Positions 47,411 through 56,487 are shown, numbered from the stretch's first letter. The stretch: 64,000 nucleotides of DNA from Devosia sp. (GCA_017794705.1 CP051235.1:869010-933009); one strand, 5' to 3'. Program-made: numbers and translations. Notes: generated by a model from the sequence alone, not told the origin.

Positions 47411-47430
47411 CTGTATACAATCTGTATATG
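47411..47430. promoter_or_regulatory. Candidate VanR (GntR/FadR) operator upstream of vanA
   Basis: CTGTATA occurs twice, at 47411-47417 and 47422-47428, 11 bases apart, and the first copy lies in the palindrome TGTATACA (47412-47419). The site is 27 bases before the vanA start. FadR-type regulators often use GT/AC palindromes of this size, and a GntR gene follows vanA. Confidence 0.5.
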
Positions 47431-47457
47431 TATGGTGATGCGAGGGAGAGAGAACCT

Positions 47458-48504
47458 ATGACCGACCAGAGTTTTCCACTGAATGCCTGGTATGCTGCCG
47501 CCTGGGACCATGAGGTCTCGCGCAGCCTGTTGCCCCGCAAAATCTGCAATAGTCCAGTGGTAATGTACCGGAAACACGACGGTTCTGCCGTTGCGCTCGC
47601 CGACGCCTGTTGGCATCGGCTGCTGCCGTTGTCGAAAGGCGAGCTTTATGGCGACAATGTCATTTGCGGCTATCACGGCCTGGAGTTCGATGATCGTGGA
47701 CGATGTGTATACATGCCGTCTCTGGACACCATCAACCCGGCAGCCTGCGTGAAGACCTACCCACTGGTCGAAAAGCACCGATTCATCTGGTTATGGATGG
47801 GCGAACCGGAATTGGCTGATCCCGCACTGGTGCCGGACCTGCACTGGAATGACGATCCAGAATGGGCGGCGGACGGCAAGCTGATCCACGCCAAGTGCGA
47901 TTACCGGCTGGTCATCGACAATCTGATGGACCTTACCCACGAAACCTATGTTCATGGGTCGTCGATCGGCAATCGCGCGGTGGCAGAGGCACCGTTCGAG
48001 GCCACCCATACCGATACGACAGCGACCATCACCCGGTGGATGAAGGACATAGACGCGCCGCCGTTCTGGCGCGGCCAGTTGGGCAAACCGGGCAATGTCG
48101 ATCGTTGGCAGATCATCAACTTTGAAGCCCCTTCGACAATCGCCATTGATGTGGGCGTGGCGCTGACCGGCACCGGCGCGCCGGAAGGCGACCGCAGTCA
48201 GGGTGTCAACGGATTCGTGCTCAATACTATGACGCCGGAAACCGACAAGACCTGCCATTATTTCTGGGCCTTTGCGCGCAACTACAAGATCACCGAGCAG
48301 AAGCGCACTCATGAGCTACGCGAAGGCGTGGCAGGTATCTTCCGGGAGGACGAAATCATTCTGGAAGCCCAGCAACAGGCCATCGATGCCAATCCGGATC
48401 ATGTGTTCTACAATCTGAATATCGACGCCGGCTCCATGTGGGCCCGCAAGCTGATTGACCAGATGATTGCCGCCGAACAGCGGCCCGCCGAGGCGGCGGA
48501 ATAG
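47458..48504 (+). CDS. vanA: Vanillate O-demethylase oxygenase subunit
   Basis: Rieske oxygenase that removes the methoxy methyl of vanillate, giving protocatechuate and formaldehyde. In the 348-residue protein the Rieske ligands are ACWHRLLPL (Cys-x-His) and VICGYHGLEF (Cys-x2-His), and the mononuclear iron ligands are in NLMDLTHETYVHG (Asp-x2-His-x4-His). The N terminus PLNAWYAAAWDHEVSR and IWLWMGEPELADP fit VanA-type oxygenases. GGGAGA lies about 10 bases before the ATG at 47458. It is followed by vanR and vanB. Related substrates such as 3-O-methylgallate cannot be excluded. Confidence 0.92.
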   Translation: MTDQSFPLNAWYAAAWDHEVSRSLLPRKICNSPVVMYRKHDGSAVALADACWHRLLPLSKGELYGDNVICGYHGLEFDDRGRCVYMPSLDTINPAACVKTYPLVEKHRFIWLWMGEPELADPALVPDLHWNDDPEWAADGKLIHAKCDYRLVIDNLMDLTHETYVHGSSIGNRAVAEAPFEATHTDTTATITRWMKDIDAPPFWRGQLGKPGNVDRWQIINFEAPSTIAIDVGVALTGTGAPEGDRSQGVNGFVLNTMTPETDKTCHYFWAFARNYKITEQKRTHELREGVAGIFREDEIILEAQQQAIDANPDHVFYNLNIDAGSMWARKLIDQMIAAEQRPAEAAE

Positions 48505-48520
48505 GCGGGGAGAATTCCGG

Positions 48521-49249
48521 ATGAGCGAGACACAACAACCGCAATCATTGCGCGCCGTGCTGGGTGTGCGGGAGCTGATTTTTTCGGGGTCCATGCGCCC
48601 GGGAGAACGGCTGTCAGAAGTAGCGCTGGCCAAACAGCTTGAGGTCTCGCGCACACCGCTCAGGGCGGCGCTCGCCCGGCTCGAACAGGAGGGGCTGCTG
48701 GAGCCGATCCCTTCCGGCGGCTTTGCCGTCCGCGGTTTCAGCCAGGACGATGTGATCGACGCGATTGAATTGCGCGGCGTGCTGGAGGGCACAGCGGTGC
48801 GGCTGGCCGCCGAGCGTGGCGTGCAGCCCGCCAAGATCCAGATCGCACAACGGCTGGTGGCGGCGCTGGACGAGGTGACGGGCAACAGCCCGGAAGAAAC
48901 CCTGTTCGAGAAATATGTCGATCTGAACGCCGAGTTCCACGCGCTTCTGGCGGACCTGTCCGGAAGCCCGATCGTGCAAAAAGAAATCGAGCGGGTAACC
49001 CGCCTGCCTTTCGCTTCGCCGAGTGCGTTTCTGGATGCGCAGAGCCAGTTGACCTCGTTCCGCGCTTCGCTGCAGGTCGGGCAGGCGCATCACCGTGCCA
49101 TCGTCGAGGCCATCGAATTGCGCGAAGGCAGCCGCGCCGAAAGCCTGGCGCGCGAACATGCCCGGCTGGCCCGGCAAAACCTGGCGCTTGCCATCGAACA
49201 TCAGGACCTGGCGAAACGCGTGCCCGCGCTGGCGCTTGTGGCGATCTGA
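48521..49249 (+). CDS. vanR: GntR-family regulator of the van genes
   Basis: A 242-residue regulator with an N-terminal winged helix (LIFSGSMRPGERLSEVALAKQLEVSRTPLRAALARLEQEGLLE) and a C-terminal all-helical FadR/FCD-type ligand domain (ELRGVLEGTAVRLAAERG, DLNAEFHALLADLSGSP, HHRAIVEAIELREG with metal-type His). By position between vanA and vanB it is the likely vanillate-responsive repressor, as in Caulobacter, where VanR is also GntR-type. GGGGAGA lies upstream; the start is 16 bases past the vanA stop. It probably binds the repeat site at 47411-47430. Confidence 0.88.
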   Translation: MSETQQPQSLRAVLGVRELIFSGSMRPGERLSEVALAKQLEVSRTPLRAALARLEQEGLLEPIPSGGFAVRGFSQDDVIDAIELRGVLEGTAVRLAAERGVQPAKIQIAQRLVAALDEVTGNSPEETLFEKYVDLNAEFHALLADLSGSPIVQKEIERVTRLPFASPSAFLDAQSQLTSFRASLQVGQAHHRAIVEAIELREGSRAESLAREHARLARQNLALAIEHQDLAKRVPALALVAI

Positions 49250-49258
49250 GGCCGGACC

Positions 49259-50227
49259 ATGAAGAGCCGACTGGACTGGACCAAGGCAAAGCTGAACCGT
49301 ATCGAAGATATCGCAACCGACGTGCGCGAGTTCACCTTCGACACAGAGGCGGTACTGGGACGGTTTCAGCCGGGATCGCATATCAATATCAAGGTTGAGA
49401 CCGCGCACGGCCCGGCGCTGCGCACCTATACGTGTGTCCACAACGGTCCGCGCCAGCTGACCATCGCTGTGAAGCGGCACGAAAACAGCCGTGGCGGCTC
49501 GGCTTTCATGTGGCAGCTCCAGCCAGAAGTTGCGGTGGAAATCAGTTTGCCGGAAAACCGGTTTGAGCTCTCATGGGGGGCGCCCTCCTACCTGCTGATT
49601 GCCGGGGGCATCGGCATCACACCGGTTGCTGGGATGGCAAAGGCATTGGCCGCACGCGGCGCTGAAGTGCGCATGGTCTATGCCGCACGCTCGGCGCAGC
49701 ACTTCGCCTATGGCGACGAATTGAAATCCGTTTTGGGCGACCGCCTCCAGCAGTTTGCCAGCGACGCGGGTCAGCGAGTCGATTTTGCACGGGAGATTGC
49801 CGCTCTACCGGAAGGAGGCGAAGCATACGCCTGCGGGCCAATCCGCATGCTCAATGATCTCAAGGCGGCATGGGCAGAAGCCGGCCGACACTTCAGCCGG
49901 TTGCGGTTCGAAGTTTTCGGTGACAGTGGCACCTTTGCCGAGCGGGATTTCGAAGTTGAAATCCTGAACCGGTCGGGGCGGATCAAGGTGCGGCCTGACG
50001 AGACCCTGCTCGATGCGCTGCGAGCCGCCGATGTACCGATGATTTACGATTGCCAGCGGGGTGAATGCGGGCTTTGTGCCGTCGGCGTTCTGGAGCATTC
50101 CGGGGCAATAGACCATCGTGACGTGTTCTTTTCGGAAGGTGAGAAAGCCAGCGGAGAACGCATGTGCGCCTGCGTCTCCCGTTTCGACGGCGGCTTGGCC
50201 CGGATCGACACCGGTTATCGCCTGTGA
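49259..50227 (+). CDS. vanB: Vanillate O-demethylase reductase subunit
   Basis: A 322-residue class IA phthalate-dioxygenase-reductase-type protein that feeds electrons to VanA. Order: FMN-binding domain (FQPGSHINIKV, LRTYTCVHN), NAD(H)-binding domain (LLIAGGIGITPVAGMAKAL, YACGP), and a C-terminal plant-type 2Fe-2S domain (YDCQRGECGLCAVGVLEHSGAIDHRDVFFS, then RMCACVSR) giving four cysteines. The start is 9 bases past the vanR stop, so vanA-vanR-vanB is one operon. Regulator placement between the two enzyme subunits is a useful marker of the cluster. Confidence 0.94.
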   Translation: MKSRLDWTKAKLNRIEDIATDVREFTFDTEAVLGRFQPGSHINIKVETAHGPALRTYTCVHNGPRQLTIAVKRHENSRGGSAFMWQLQPEVAVEISLPENRFELSWGAPSYLLIAGGIGITPVAGMAKALAARGAEVRMVYAARSAQHFAYGDELKSVLGDRLQQFASDAGQRVDFAREIAALPEGGEAYACGPIRMLNDLKAAWAEAGRHFSRLRFEVFGDSGTFAERDFEVEILNRSGRIKVRPDETLLDALRAADVPMIYDCQRGECGLCAVGVLEHSGAIDHRDVFFSEGEKASGERMCACVSRFDGGLARIDTGYRL

Positions 50228-50338
50228 GGCAGAACCATCCGCCATTCCGGATGGACGTTAATCGCCCATAAACCCTGTTCCCGAATGCGGCAAATCTGTT
50301 CCTGACTCGTTAGCACTTGCAGGCGACAATGGCCCATT

Positions 50339-52084
50339 ATGGGAGACGCTATTCGGACATCCGAACCCAACGTGCTGCAATTTTCCCAGAGCGGGGAACT
50401 GCTGCGCAACGTTATGGATCACGCTGCGGTGGGCATGGCGCTGCTCGGCGCTGGCGAGCGTTTGCTCTACGCCAACAAGGCGCTTTGCGACATGTTGGGC
50501 TATGCCCGCGAAGAACTCGCGGAACTGGGTCTTGATGACCTGTCGCCGCTGGACAAGACCTCTGCAGCGGCGGTGCAGTTCGAACGGCTGCGGGCCGGCA
50601 AGATCGGTGACTTCAAGGCTGAGTGCCAGTTTGCCCGCAAAGGTGGGGATCCGACCTGGGTACTGCTCAGCGCCTCAGCGGTCCTGAACAGTCAGGGCCG
50701 CCCCTGGCAGATCATTTTGCAGCTCAGCGATATCGACGGACAGAAGAAAGCCGAGGCCGCCCTCGCCTATTCGGAAAGCCGCTGGAACTTCGCGCTGGAA
50801 TCAGCCCGACAGGGTGTCTGGGATTATGACATCCGCACCGACACCATGTTCTACTCGCGCATGTGGCGGCGGTTGCGCGGCTTTGGTGATGACGAGGAAG
50901 TCGGTCTTTCAACCGAGGATTGGCTTGCCCGGGTACATCCCGACGATCGCGAAAAACTCGCCGAACAAGGCAAGAAGCAGGGCCGCGGCGAAGAAGGGTC
51001 GGACACGCTGGAATATCGCGAGCGGCATCAGGACGGGCACTATGTCTGGATTCTCAGCCGTGGTAAGCCGGTGGAATGGGATGAGGACGGCAATCCCATT
51101 CGGGCGCTCGGCACCGACACCGACATCACCGCGATAAAGCGCGTCGAACAGCAACTTGCGGACGAAAAGGAACGCCTTCGCGTTACGCTTCAGTCGATCG
51201 GCGACGGGGTGATTTCAACTGATGCTGAAGGCCGCATTCAGTTCATCAATCAGGTCGCCGCTGACCTGACGCAGTGGAAAGCGGAAGACGCCAGGGGCAT
51301 GTCCCTGACAAGCGTGCTGAAGACCGCTTCCGAGGAAGAGCCGGATACTGTGATCAATCCGGTGGCAGAGTGCCTCGACACCGGCCGCGTCTGGAGGCCC
51401 AATTCAGACTTCGTTCTGACGGACCGGAACGGCAAGTCCCTGCACGTGCGGGAATCTGCGGCACCGGTTGTCTCAGAAGACGGCAAGACCACGGGTGCCG
51501 TCATCGTGTTTCGCGATACGACCGAGAGCCGGAAGCTCGAACGCGAACTTGCCTATTCAGCCGCGCATGACAGCCTGACGGGATTGCCCAACCGCGCAAC
51601 TTTCGAGAAAAAGCTCGAGGCCGCAATTGAAAGCGCGCGCGATGAGAAGCGGGTTCATGCCCTGTGCCTTGTCGATCTCGACAGGTTCAAGCCTGTAAAC
51701 GACCGGTTCGGTCACGCTGCAGGCGATGCGCTTCTCAAAGAAGTAGCCGACTGCATCAATCGTTCGTGCAGGCGGGATGATTTTGCCGCGCGCATCGGTG
51801 GTGACGAATTCGCCCTGATCCTGACCGACTGCACAGTGGAACAGGGCAAGCGCGTGGCGCAGAAGGTTGTCGAGGGCCTGCGTGGGTTCGAGTTTGAATG
51901 GCAGGGGGAAGATATCCGCATCGGCGCGAGTATCGGCCTGACGACTATCGACGGCAGACTGGATGGCGACACGCTATATAGAAACGCCGATGCCGCATGC
52001 TATGCCGCGAAGGCCTCAGGCCGAGACCGTGTCACCGTACATGGCGAAAATGCGTCGGGTCAGTCCTTGAGCCAGACGGCGTAG
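50339..52084 (+). CDS. Triple-PAS diguanylate cyclase
   Basis: A 581-residue soluble protein that makes c-di-GMP. Three PAS modules can be seen (about residues 18-140, 146-265 and 275-400), the second of PAS_3 type with WLARVHPDDREKL and the PAC WILSRGKPVEWDEDGNPIRALGTDTDIT. The GGDEF domain (about 410-575) has DSLTGLPNRATF, the active motif IGGDEFAL at 486-493, and an RRDD inhibitory I-site five residues before it, so it should be active and product-inhibited. There is no EAL domain or membrane segment. The ribosome site is weak. It ends overlapping the convergent isomerase gene by 25 bases. Confidence 0.93.
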   Translation: MGDAIRTSEPNVLQFSQSGELLRNVMDHAAVGMALLGAGERLLYANKALCDMLGYAREELAELGLDDLSPLDKTSAAAVQFERLRAGKIGDFKAECQFARKGGDPTWVLLSASAVLNSQGRPWQIILQLSDIDGQKKAEAALAYSESRWNFALESARQGVWDYDIRTDTMFYSRMWRRLRGFGDDEEVGLSTEDWLARVHPDDREKLAEQGKKQGRGEEGSDTLEYRERHQDGHYVWILSRGKPVEWDEDGNPIRALGTDTDITAIKRVEQQLADEKERLRVTLQSIGDGVISTDAEGRIQFINQVAADLTQWKAEDARGMSLTSVLKTASEEEPDTVINPVAECLDTGRVWRPNSDFVLTDRNGKSLHVRESAAPVVSEDGKTTGAVIVFRDTTESRKLERELAYSAAHDSLTGLPNRATFEKKLEAAIESARDEKRVHALCLVDLDRFKPVNDRFGHAAGDALLKEVADCINRSCRRDDFAARIGGDEFALILTDCTVEQGKRVAQKVVEGLRGFEFEWQGEDIRIGASIGLTTIDGRLDGDTLYRNADAACYAAKASGRDRVTVHGENASGQSLSQTA

Positions 52085-52752
52085 TCCGCAGCCAGCAGGT
52101 GCAGCGGCGGCTCGTCTTCTTCGATGCCCGAAAAGCGCGAGATGCGCTTGTCTTCAAAGACATTGTCGGTGTTGTCGTCATTGACGGTTGACACCTCACC
52201 CACGAAGACGTCGCCCCCTTCGCCCCAAAACGCGTGCCAATGCTCGTTGGGCATGAGCGTGACACTTTCGCCGGGGTTCAACTGCAATTTGTGGCCGGGC
52301 TCCAGTTCGCGGCGGATTCCGTCTGTGTAGACGATGGTGCCCTTGTCACGGTCACATTCGCCGTTGGTGTCGCCGAACAGTTCGATGACCAGGGTCCCGC
52401 CGCCACGGTTGATGATGTCCTCGGCCTTAAGATTGTGCCGGTGCATGGGGGAATATTGATCCTTGCGGGAAATCATCGCCTTTTCGGCGTAGAGCATGCC
52501 GCGGCCGCGCGCGAGGTCCGCGACATTGCCGTTGCGCACTGTGAACAGAAACAGACCGGTGTCGAGGAAATCGCCGAGCCCATAGTCGGTGATGTCCCAG
52601 CCAAGATTTGCCGAAACGATTGCCTGAGCAACCGGGCCGTTCTTTTTGAACTCGTCCGGCGACCAATAGGCGAAGGGCGGCAGGATGTACCCGAAGGAAC
52701 GGATGAATGCATCCGCTTCCCTCATGATTTCGTTGACGCGTGATCGTTTCAC
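52060..52752 (-). CDS. D-lyxose/D-mannose ketol-isomerase family protein
   Basis: A 230-residue cupin-fold isomerase of the lyxose isomerase (YdaE) family. Metal ligands are visible in QYSPMHRHNLKAEDIINRGGG (two His and Glu) and in PNEHWHAFWGEGGDVFVGEVSTVNDD (His). SFGYILPPFAYWSPDEF is the usual N terminus. Family members convert D-lyxose to xylulose and D-mannose to fructose. Because a beta-mannosidase gene lies two genes upstream on the same strand, mannose is the likely substrate here (inference). The start is GTG at 52752, 10 bases past the DUF6580 stop. Confidence 0.9.
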   Translation of the reverse strand: MKRSRVNEIMREADAFIRSFGYILPPFAYWSPDEFKKNGPVAQAIVSANLGWDITDYGLGDFLDTGLFLFTVRNGNVADLARGRGMLYAEKAMISRKDQYSPMHRHNLKAEDIINRGGGTLVIELFGDTNGECDRDKGTIVYTDGIRRELEPGHKLQLNPGESVTLMPNEHWHAFWGEGGDVFVGEVSTVNDDNTDNVFEDKRISRFSGIEEDEPPLHLLAADYAVWLKD

Positions 52753-52762
52753 TTGTCTTGGC

Positions 52763-53371
52763 CTAGGCGCGCAGGGACCACGAAGCTTCCGCCTTCAGCG
52801 AAGGCAGCGGGAAGCTGGCGAGGTAGAAAAGGCCAAACACAAGGAACGTCGACGCGAAGTCTGCAACCAGGCTGGTCTGCCAGAATGGGATCGCTGCCGC
52901 GAAACATGCGACAAGCCCGTCCCACGTGTAGCCGTAGTAACCGGCGGCGAACGTGCCGAGGTTGGACAGGACGAAGAAGGTGAAGCTGGAAAGCAAAATG
53001 ACGCCGGTCAGCTTGAGGACGGAGGCGACCAGTCTACCGAGGAAATTGTCCGGTAGGTTGATGCGGCCCAAGCGGGCAGATCCCAATTCACGAAGGTACC
53101 AGCGGCCGAAGAAAACACCGGCAATCATGCCCGCGTAGGAAAAGTAGAACTGGTCGTACCAGCCCCACTGGAAGGCGAAATAGATGTCAGCGATCAGCAT
53201 GGCGAGCACCGGGACGCTGATGGCCACCCAACGATTGGCGATGGCATAGCCGGCGAATATGGATACGCCTGTGACGGCGGTAAAATTCGGCGCGACCTGC
53301 ATCAGCCGGCTGGCGGTGCCGACGGCGGCCAGCACGAACGCGAAAATGACGATATGGGTGATCTTGCTCAT
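52763..53371 (-). CDS. DUF6580-family membrane protein, putative transporter
   Basis: A 202-residue protein with about five hydrophobic segments. ASRLMQVAPNFTAVTGVSIFAGYAI and ISVPVLAMLIADIYFAF match the start of the DUF6580 family, which resembles the substrate-binding (S) components of ECF importers. SFTFFVLSNLGTFAAGYYGYTWDGLVACFAAAIPFWQTSLVADF is the conserved C-terminal half. No ECF ATPase is in the window. It lies between the beta-mannosidase and mannose isomerase genes on one strand, so sugar or cofactor uptake is possible but not shown. GAGG lies 8 bases before the ATG. Confidence 0.82.
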   Translation of the reverse strand: MSKITHIVIFAFVLAAVGTASRLMQVAPNFTAVTGVSIFAGYAIANRWVAISVPVLAMLIADIYFAFQWGWYDQFYFSYAGMIAGVFFGRWYLRELGSARLGRINLPDNFLGRLVASVLKLTGVILLSSFTFFVLSNLGTFAAGYYGYTWDGLVACFAAAIPFWQTSLVADFASTFLVFGLFYLASFPLPSLKAEASWSLRA

Positions 53372-53448
53372 GAAATGCCTCGCTCGGATTTGCGCGTCTC
53401 ATACGCCCGATGTGCCGATATGAAAAGGGCCGCAGCGGAGTTGTCCAT

Positions 53449-55983
53449 TCAGAAGGTCTCTGACAGGTGTTGGATCTTCAGGCTCTTCTGCAGGTCCTTC
53501 TGGGTGGCCTTCTCGCCCTTGCGGGATGTGAAGGAGAGCGCCACATCCCGGCCCGGCAGAAGCGTCAGTCCATTGTCGGAAAAGTACCCCGGCAAGTCTG
53601 TTCCCGCTGAAACAAAAAAGGCTGGCTTGTCGGTGCTGAGCGTCAGGGTGGGCTTGCCATCGACGCTGGACCAAGCGGCTTTGATCTTCGCCTGAGGCAC
53701 ATCGTAATATTTATGGGCGCGGGGGAAGAAATCATTCTCACCCAACAGTTTGCCCCTGGCGTCTTTCCACTCCATGAACAGGAATTCGTCATCTGCCAAC
53801 TTCGCCAACGGCAGCTTACCGACTGGTTTGGCGGCGTTGGGCGTCACTTTCGCTTTGGCCTTGAGGACGGAACGTTTCTTGCCGGCCATGTTGACCGCGA
53901 AAACTTCGACGGAAACGTCCACAGGGGCCGGCGTGTCGTTGATCGCCTTGAGTTCCACCGCATCCGGCAGCGCACCTTCGACAGGAAGTCCACGCGAGTT
54001 GGTTTTACTCGACTGAACCGGCACCGCCACCAGATTGACCGGGTTGAAGAAGCGCTTGGCCATGTGGTGCAGTGGCTTCCACTGCCCGCCATAGTCAAGC
54101 GAAGCCCAGGAATGCACCGGCCAGGTGTCGTTGATCTGCCAGTAGAGCGTGCCCATGCAGCGCGGCTTGGTGGAGCGCCAATATTCAATGGCGGTCTTGA
54201 TGGCGAGACCCTGCTGGACTTGCGACAGGAACACCATTTCCTCGAACCCCTTGGGAAAGCGGAAATAGCGGCACATGGTCTCAAGGATGCGGGCGTTGCC
54301 GCCATCGTTTCGCTGGTGCTGTTCCATCACCGGAGATGACGGGTTGCGGTCTTCGGGCTTGGTGAAGGTTTCAATGACATTCATCGAAGTGAAGGACTGG
54401 AAGCCGAACTCCGAAGCAAAGCGAGGATTGACGGTGCGGTAGGCTTCGAATGGTTTGGCCGAGTGCCAGACGTCCCAATAGTGCATGTCACCACGCGTGT
54501 CGGAATGCCAGCCGTCGGAATAATCCATGTAGCCGAGGGACGGTGACGAGGGCCAGAAACGGCGGCTGTCTTCCTCGGCCACGATGGAGGCGAGGAGAGC
54601 AGAAAGGCGGTCGTAGTTGGCGACATAGCGGTCGCGGTCGGCGATGGTTTCGGGATACCAGGTCAGCGAACCGATGACCTCGTTGTCTCCGCACCAGAGG
54701 GCCAAACAGGCATGGTGTTGCAGGCGACGCACCTGCTGCGTGACCTCGGTGCGCACGCTTTCGAGAAATTCCGGGTGGCTCGGGTAGGGCATGCAGGAGA
54801 ACATGAAATCCTGCCAGATCAGGATGCCCAATTCGTCGCAAATCTCGTAGAAATAGTCCGGTTCGTATTGGCCGCCGCCCCAGATGCGGATCATGTTCAT
54901 GTTGGCGACAACGGCGCTTTCGAGAAGGTCGCGAACGACTTCCGGGGTGATGCGCGAAGGAATTGCGTCGGCGGGAATCCAGTTGGCGCCCATCATGGTG
55001 ATGTCGCGACCGTTGACCCGGCATTTGAACGTGTGGTCGATCTTGTCCTTTTCGATGACCCACTCGAGTTTCCTCAGACCCAACTTGCAGGTGGTGACTT
55101 CGCCGTCGAGGTTGGTTGCCATGTCGTAAAGCGGCTGGGCGCCATGCCCGGCCGGCCACCAGAGGTCCGGACTGTCGATGGTGACACGGTGGGTGAAGAC
55201 GTTTTCGCCGGGCATCACCTTCTTGCTGCCGCCGACCATTTGGCCATCGATTGTGTGTGTCAGGTTGACCGTGCCCTCTGCGAAGGCATGGACGCGAGTG
55301 GTGATGGTGAGTGCGCACTTGCCCTTCGTGTGCTTCTGTTCGACCTGAACGCTGTCGGTGCGGGCAAGCGGCGTGCGGCGCAATTCGATGCGGCCATACA
55401 CGCCGGTGGGCATCAGGCAGATGCCCCAGTCCCATCCGGCATGGCAGGCGACCTTGCGGATGAAATTCATGTGCACGCCTTCCAGCCCGTTGGTCTGGTA
55501 GTTCTTGGTGAAAGGCAGCGGGAACGGGTGGGCTGCAGCGCGTTTGGCGGCAACATCGCGGGCGACCGCGAATTCGATGCGCAGAGTGTTTTCGCCGGCC
55601 AACACCTTGCCGGTGACGTCGATGTCGTGACGGACGAACTGGTTGTCCACCTTGGCAATGACCTTGCCGTTGAGCAGGATCGAGGCGATGCAATCGACTT
55701 CGGTGAGGGTGAGTGTCAGATACCCGTCAGCGATTTCAGGCGGAACGGAAAACTTGCGCTCGACCGACCATGGGGTCTTGTTGACCCACATCACGTCCTG
55801 CTCGTTGGTGCCGAAATAGGGATCGGGGATCTTGTTTGCTTCGAGAAGCGCCGTGTGCACATCGCCGGGCAGATTGATCGGCAGCTTGATCTTGTGTTCG
55901 GCGCTTTCAAGCCGGTACTCCCCGCCAAGATCGACCTGCACGTAATCAACCCGCTCCGCAACCGCGGTGTTGCCCTTTGGCAT
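53449..55983 (-). CDS. Glycoside hydrolase family 2 beta-mannosidase
   Basis: An 844-residue GH2 enzyme without a signal peptide, so cytosolic, releasing mannose from the non-reducing ends of beta-mannosides. Domains in order: sugar-binding sandwich (LPGDVHTALLEANKIPDPYFGTNE), Ig-like domain, TIM barrel (IRIWGGGQYEPDYFYEICDELGILIWQDFMFSCMPYP), and C-terminal beta domains. LALWCGDNEVIGS holds the acid/base Glu and RFASEFGFQSF the nucleophile Glu. The ATG at 55983 has GGGAGAGGA upstream. The substrate must be imported first; its neighbours are two ABC exporter-type proteins, a DUF6580 protein and a mannose-type isomerase. Confidence 0.93.
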   Translation of the reverse strand: MPKGNTAVAERVDYVQVDLGGEYRLESAEHKIKLPINLPGDVHTALLEANKIPDPYFGTNEQDVMWVNKTPWSVERKFSVPPEIADGYLTLTLTEVDCIASILLNGKVIAKVDNQFVRHDIDVTGKVLAGENTLRIEFAVARDVAAKRAAAHPFPLPFTKNYQTNGLEGVHMNFIRKVACHAGWDWGICLMPTGVYGRIELRRTPLARTDSVQVEQKHTKGKCALTITTRVHAFAEGTVNLTHTIDGQMVGGSKKVMPGENVFTHRVTIDSPDLWWPAGHGAQPLYDMATNLDGEVTTCKLGLRKLEWVIEKDKIDHTFKCRVNGRDITMMGANWIPADAIPSRITPEVVRDLLESAVVANMNMIRIWGGGQYEPDYFYEICDELGILIWQDFMFSCMPYPSHPEFLESVRTEVTQQVRRLQHHACLALWCGDNEVIGSLTWYPETIADRDRYVANYDRLSALLASIVAEEDSRRFWPSSPSLGYMDYSDGWHSDTRGDMHYWDVWHSAKPFEAYRTVNPRFASEFGFQSFTSMNVIETFTKPEDRNPSSPVMEQHQRNDGGNARILETMCRYFRFPKGFEEMVFLSQVQQGLAIKTAIEYWRSTKPRCMGTLYWQINDTWPVHSWASLDYGGQWKPLHHMAKRFFNPVNLVAVPVQSSKTNSRGLPVEGALPDAVELKAINDTPAPVDVSVEVFAVNMAGKKRSVLKAKAKVTPNAAKPVGKLPLAKLADDEFLFMEWKDARGKLLGENDFFPRAHKYYDVPQAKIKAAWSSVDGKPTLTLSTDKPAFFVSAGTDLPGYFSDNGLTLLPGRDVALSFTSRKGEKATQKDLQKSLKIQHLSETF

Positions 55984-56092
55984 GATCCTCTCCCTTGTTC
56001 GAAATAATGCCGCTTCGCCAGGGCACGCAGTGATGGTTTGAGCGGCAGGTATTGCATGCTGTCCAGGCGCGCGCAACGGCGCCGACCTGCAC

Positions 56093-56482
56093 TCAGGCGA
56101 ACAGCGCCAGCGCCAGACAACAGGCCGCCAGAATGGCCGTTGCCGGGCTCATGATCATCTTCTCGGCAGGGCTTTTCGAGGACAGGTTGGCCAGCGTGTT
56201 GAGCGAGAATTGCGCGGCAAAAATGCCAAGCGCGATGCGCGTCCACTCATAGGGAACCGCGCGTTCAACCACGTGTCCGTGGATGAGGATGACCCAGGCG
56301 AATGCAGCCAGCGCGAGGGCGCTCGCGGCGCTTGCCCATCTCAGTTTCGTGGGTAAAACCCTCGTTTGGCCGCCCCAGGCGAGATGTCCCAGCGGCGCGC
56401 CGGCGACAAGGGCAATCTGCAACACCACTACGCCGGCCAGAATGATGGTCGACAGCCAGGCGACCAGTTGCGCCCACATCAT
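56093..56482 (-). CDS. Small membrane protein, unknown function
   Basis: A 129-residue protein that I do not recognise. Four hydrophobic segments can be seen (about residues 4-27, 49-66, 78-95 and 108-128) with short loops, one holding HGHVVERAVPYEW. It starts 6 bases past the stop of the upstream ABC transporter gene, with GGGGGA about 9 bases upstream, so it is co-translated with that gene. It may be an accessory to the exporter or an unlinked passenger. The beta-mannosidase gene follows 109 bases later. Confidence 0.75.
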   Translation of the reverse strand: MMWAQLVAWLSTIILAGVVVLQIALVAGAPLGHLAWGGQTRVLPTKLRWASAASALALAAFAWVILIHGHVVERAVPYEWTRIALGIFAAQFSLNTLANLSSKSPAEKMIMSPATAILAACCLALALFA

Positions 56483-56487
56483 TGGTT

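Noticed and set aside
50235-50254. Hairpin after vanB as a terminator
   Set aside because: The 7-bp stem CCATCCG/CGGATGG is real, but no T run follows, so termination is not supported.
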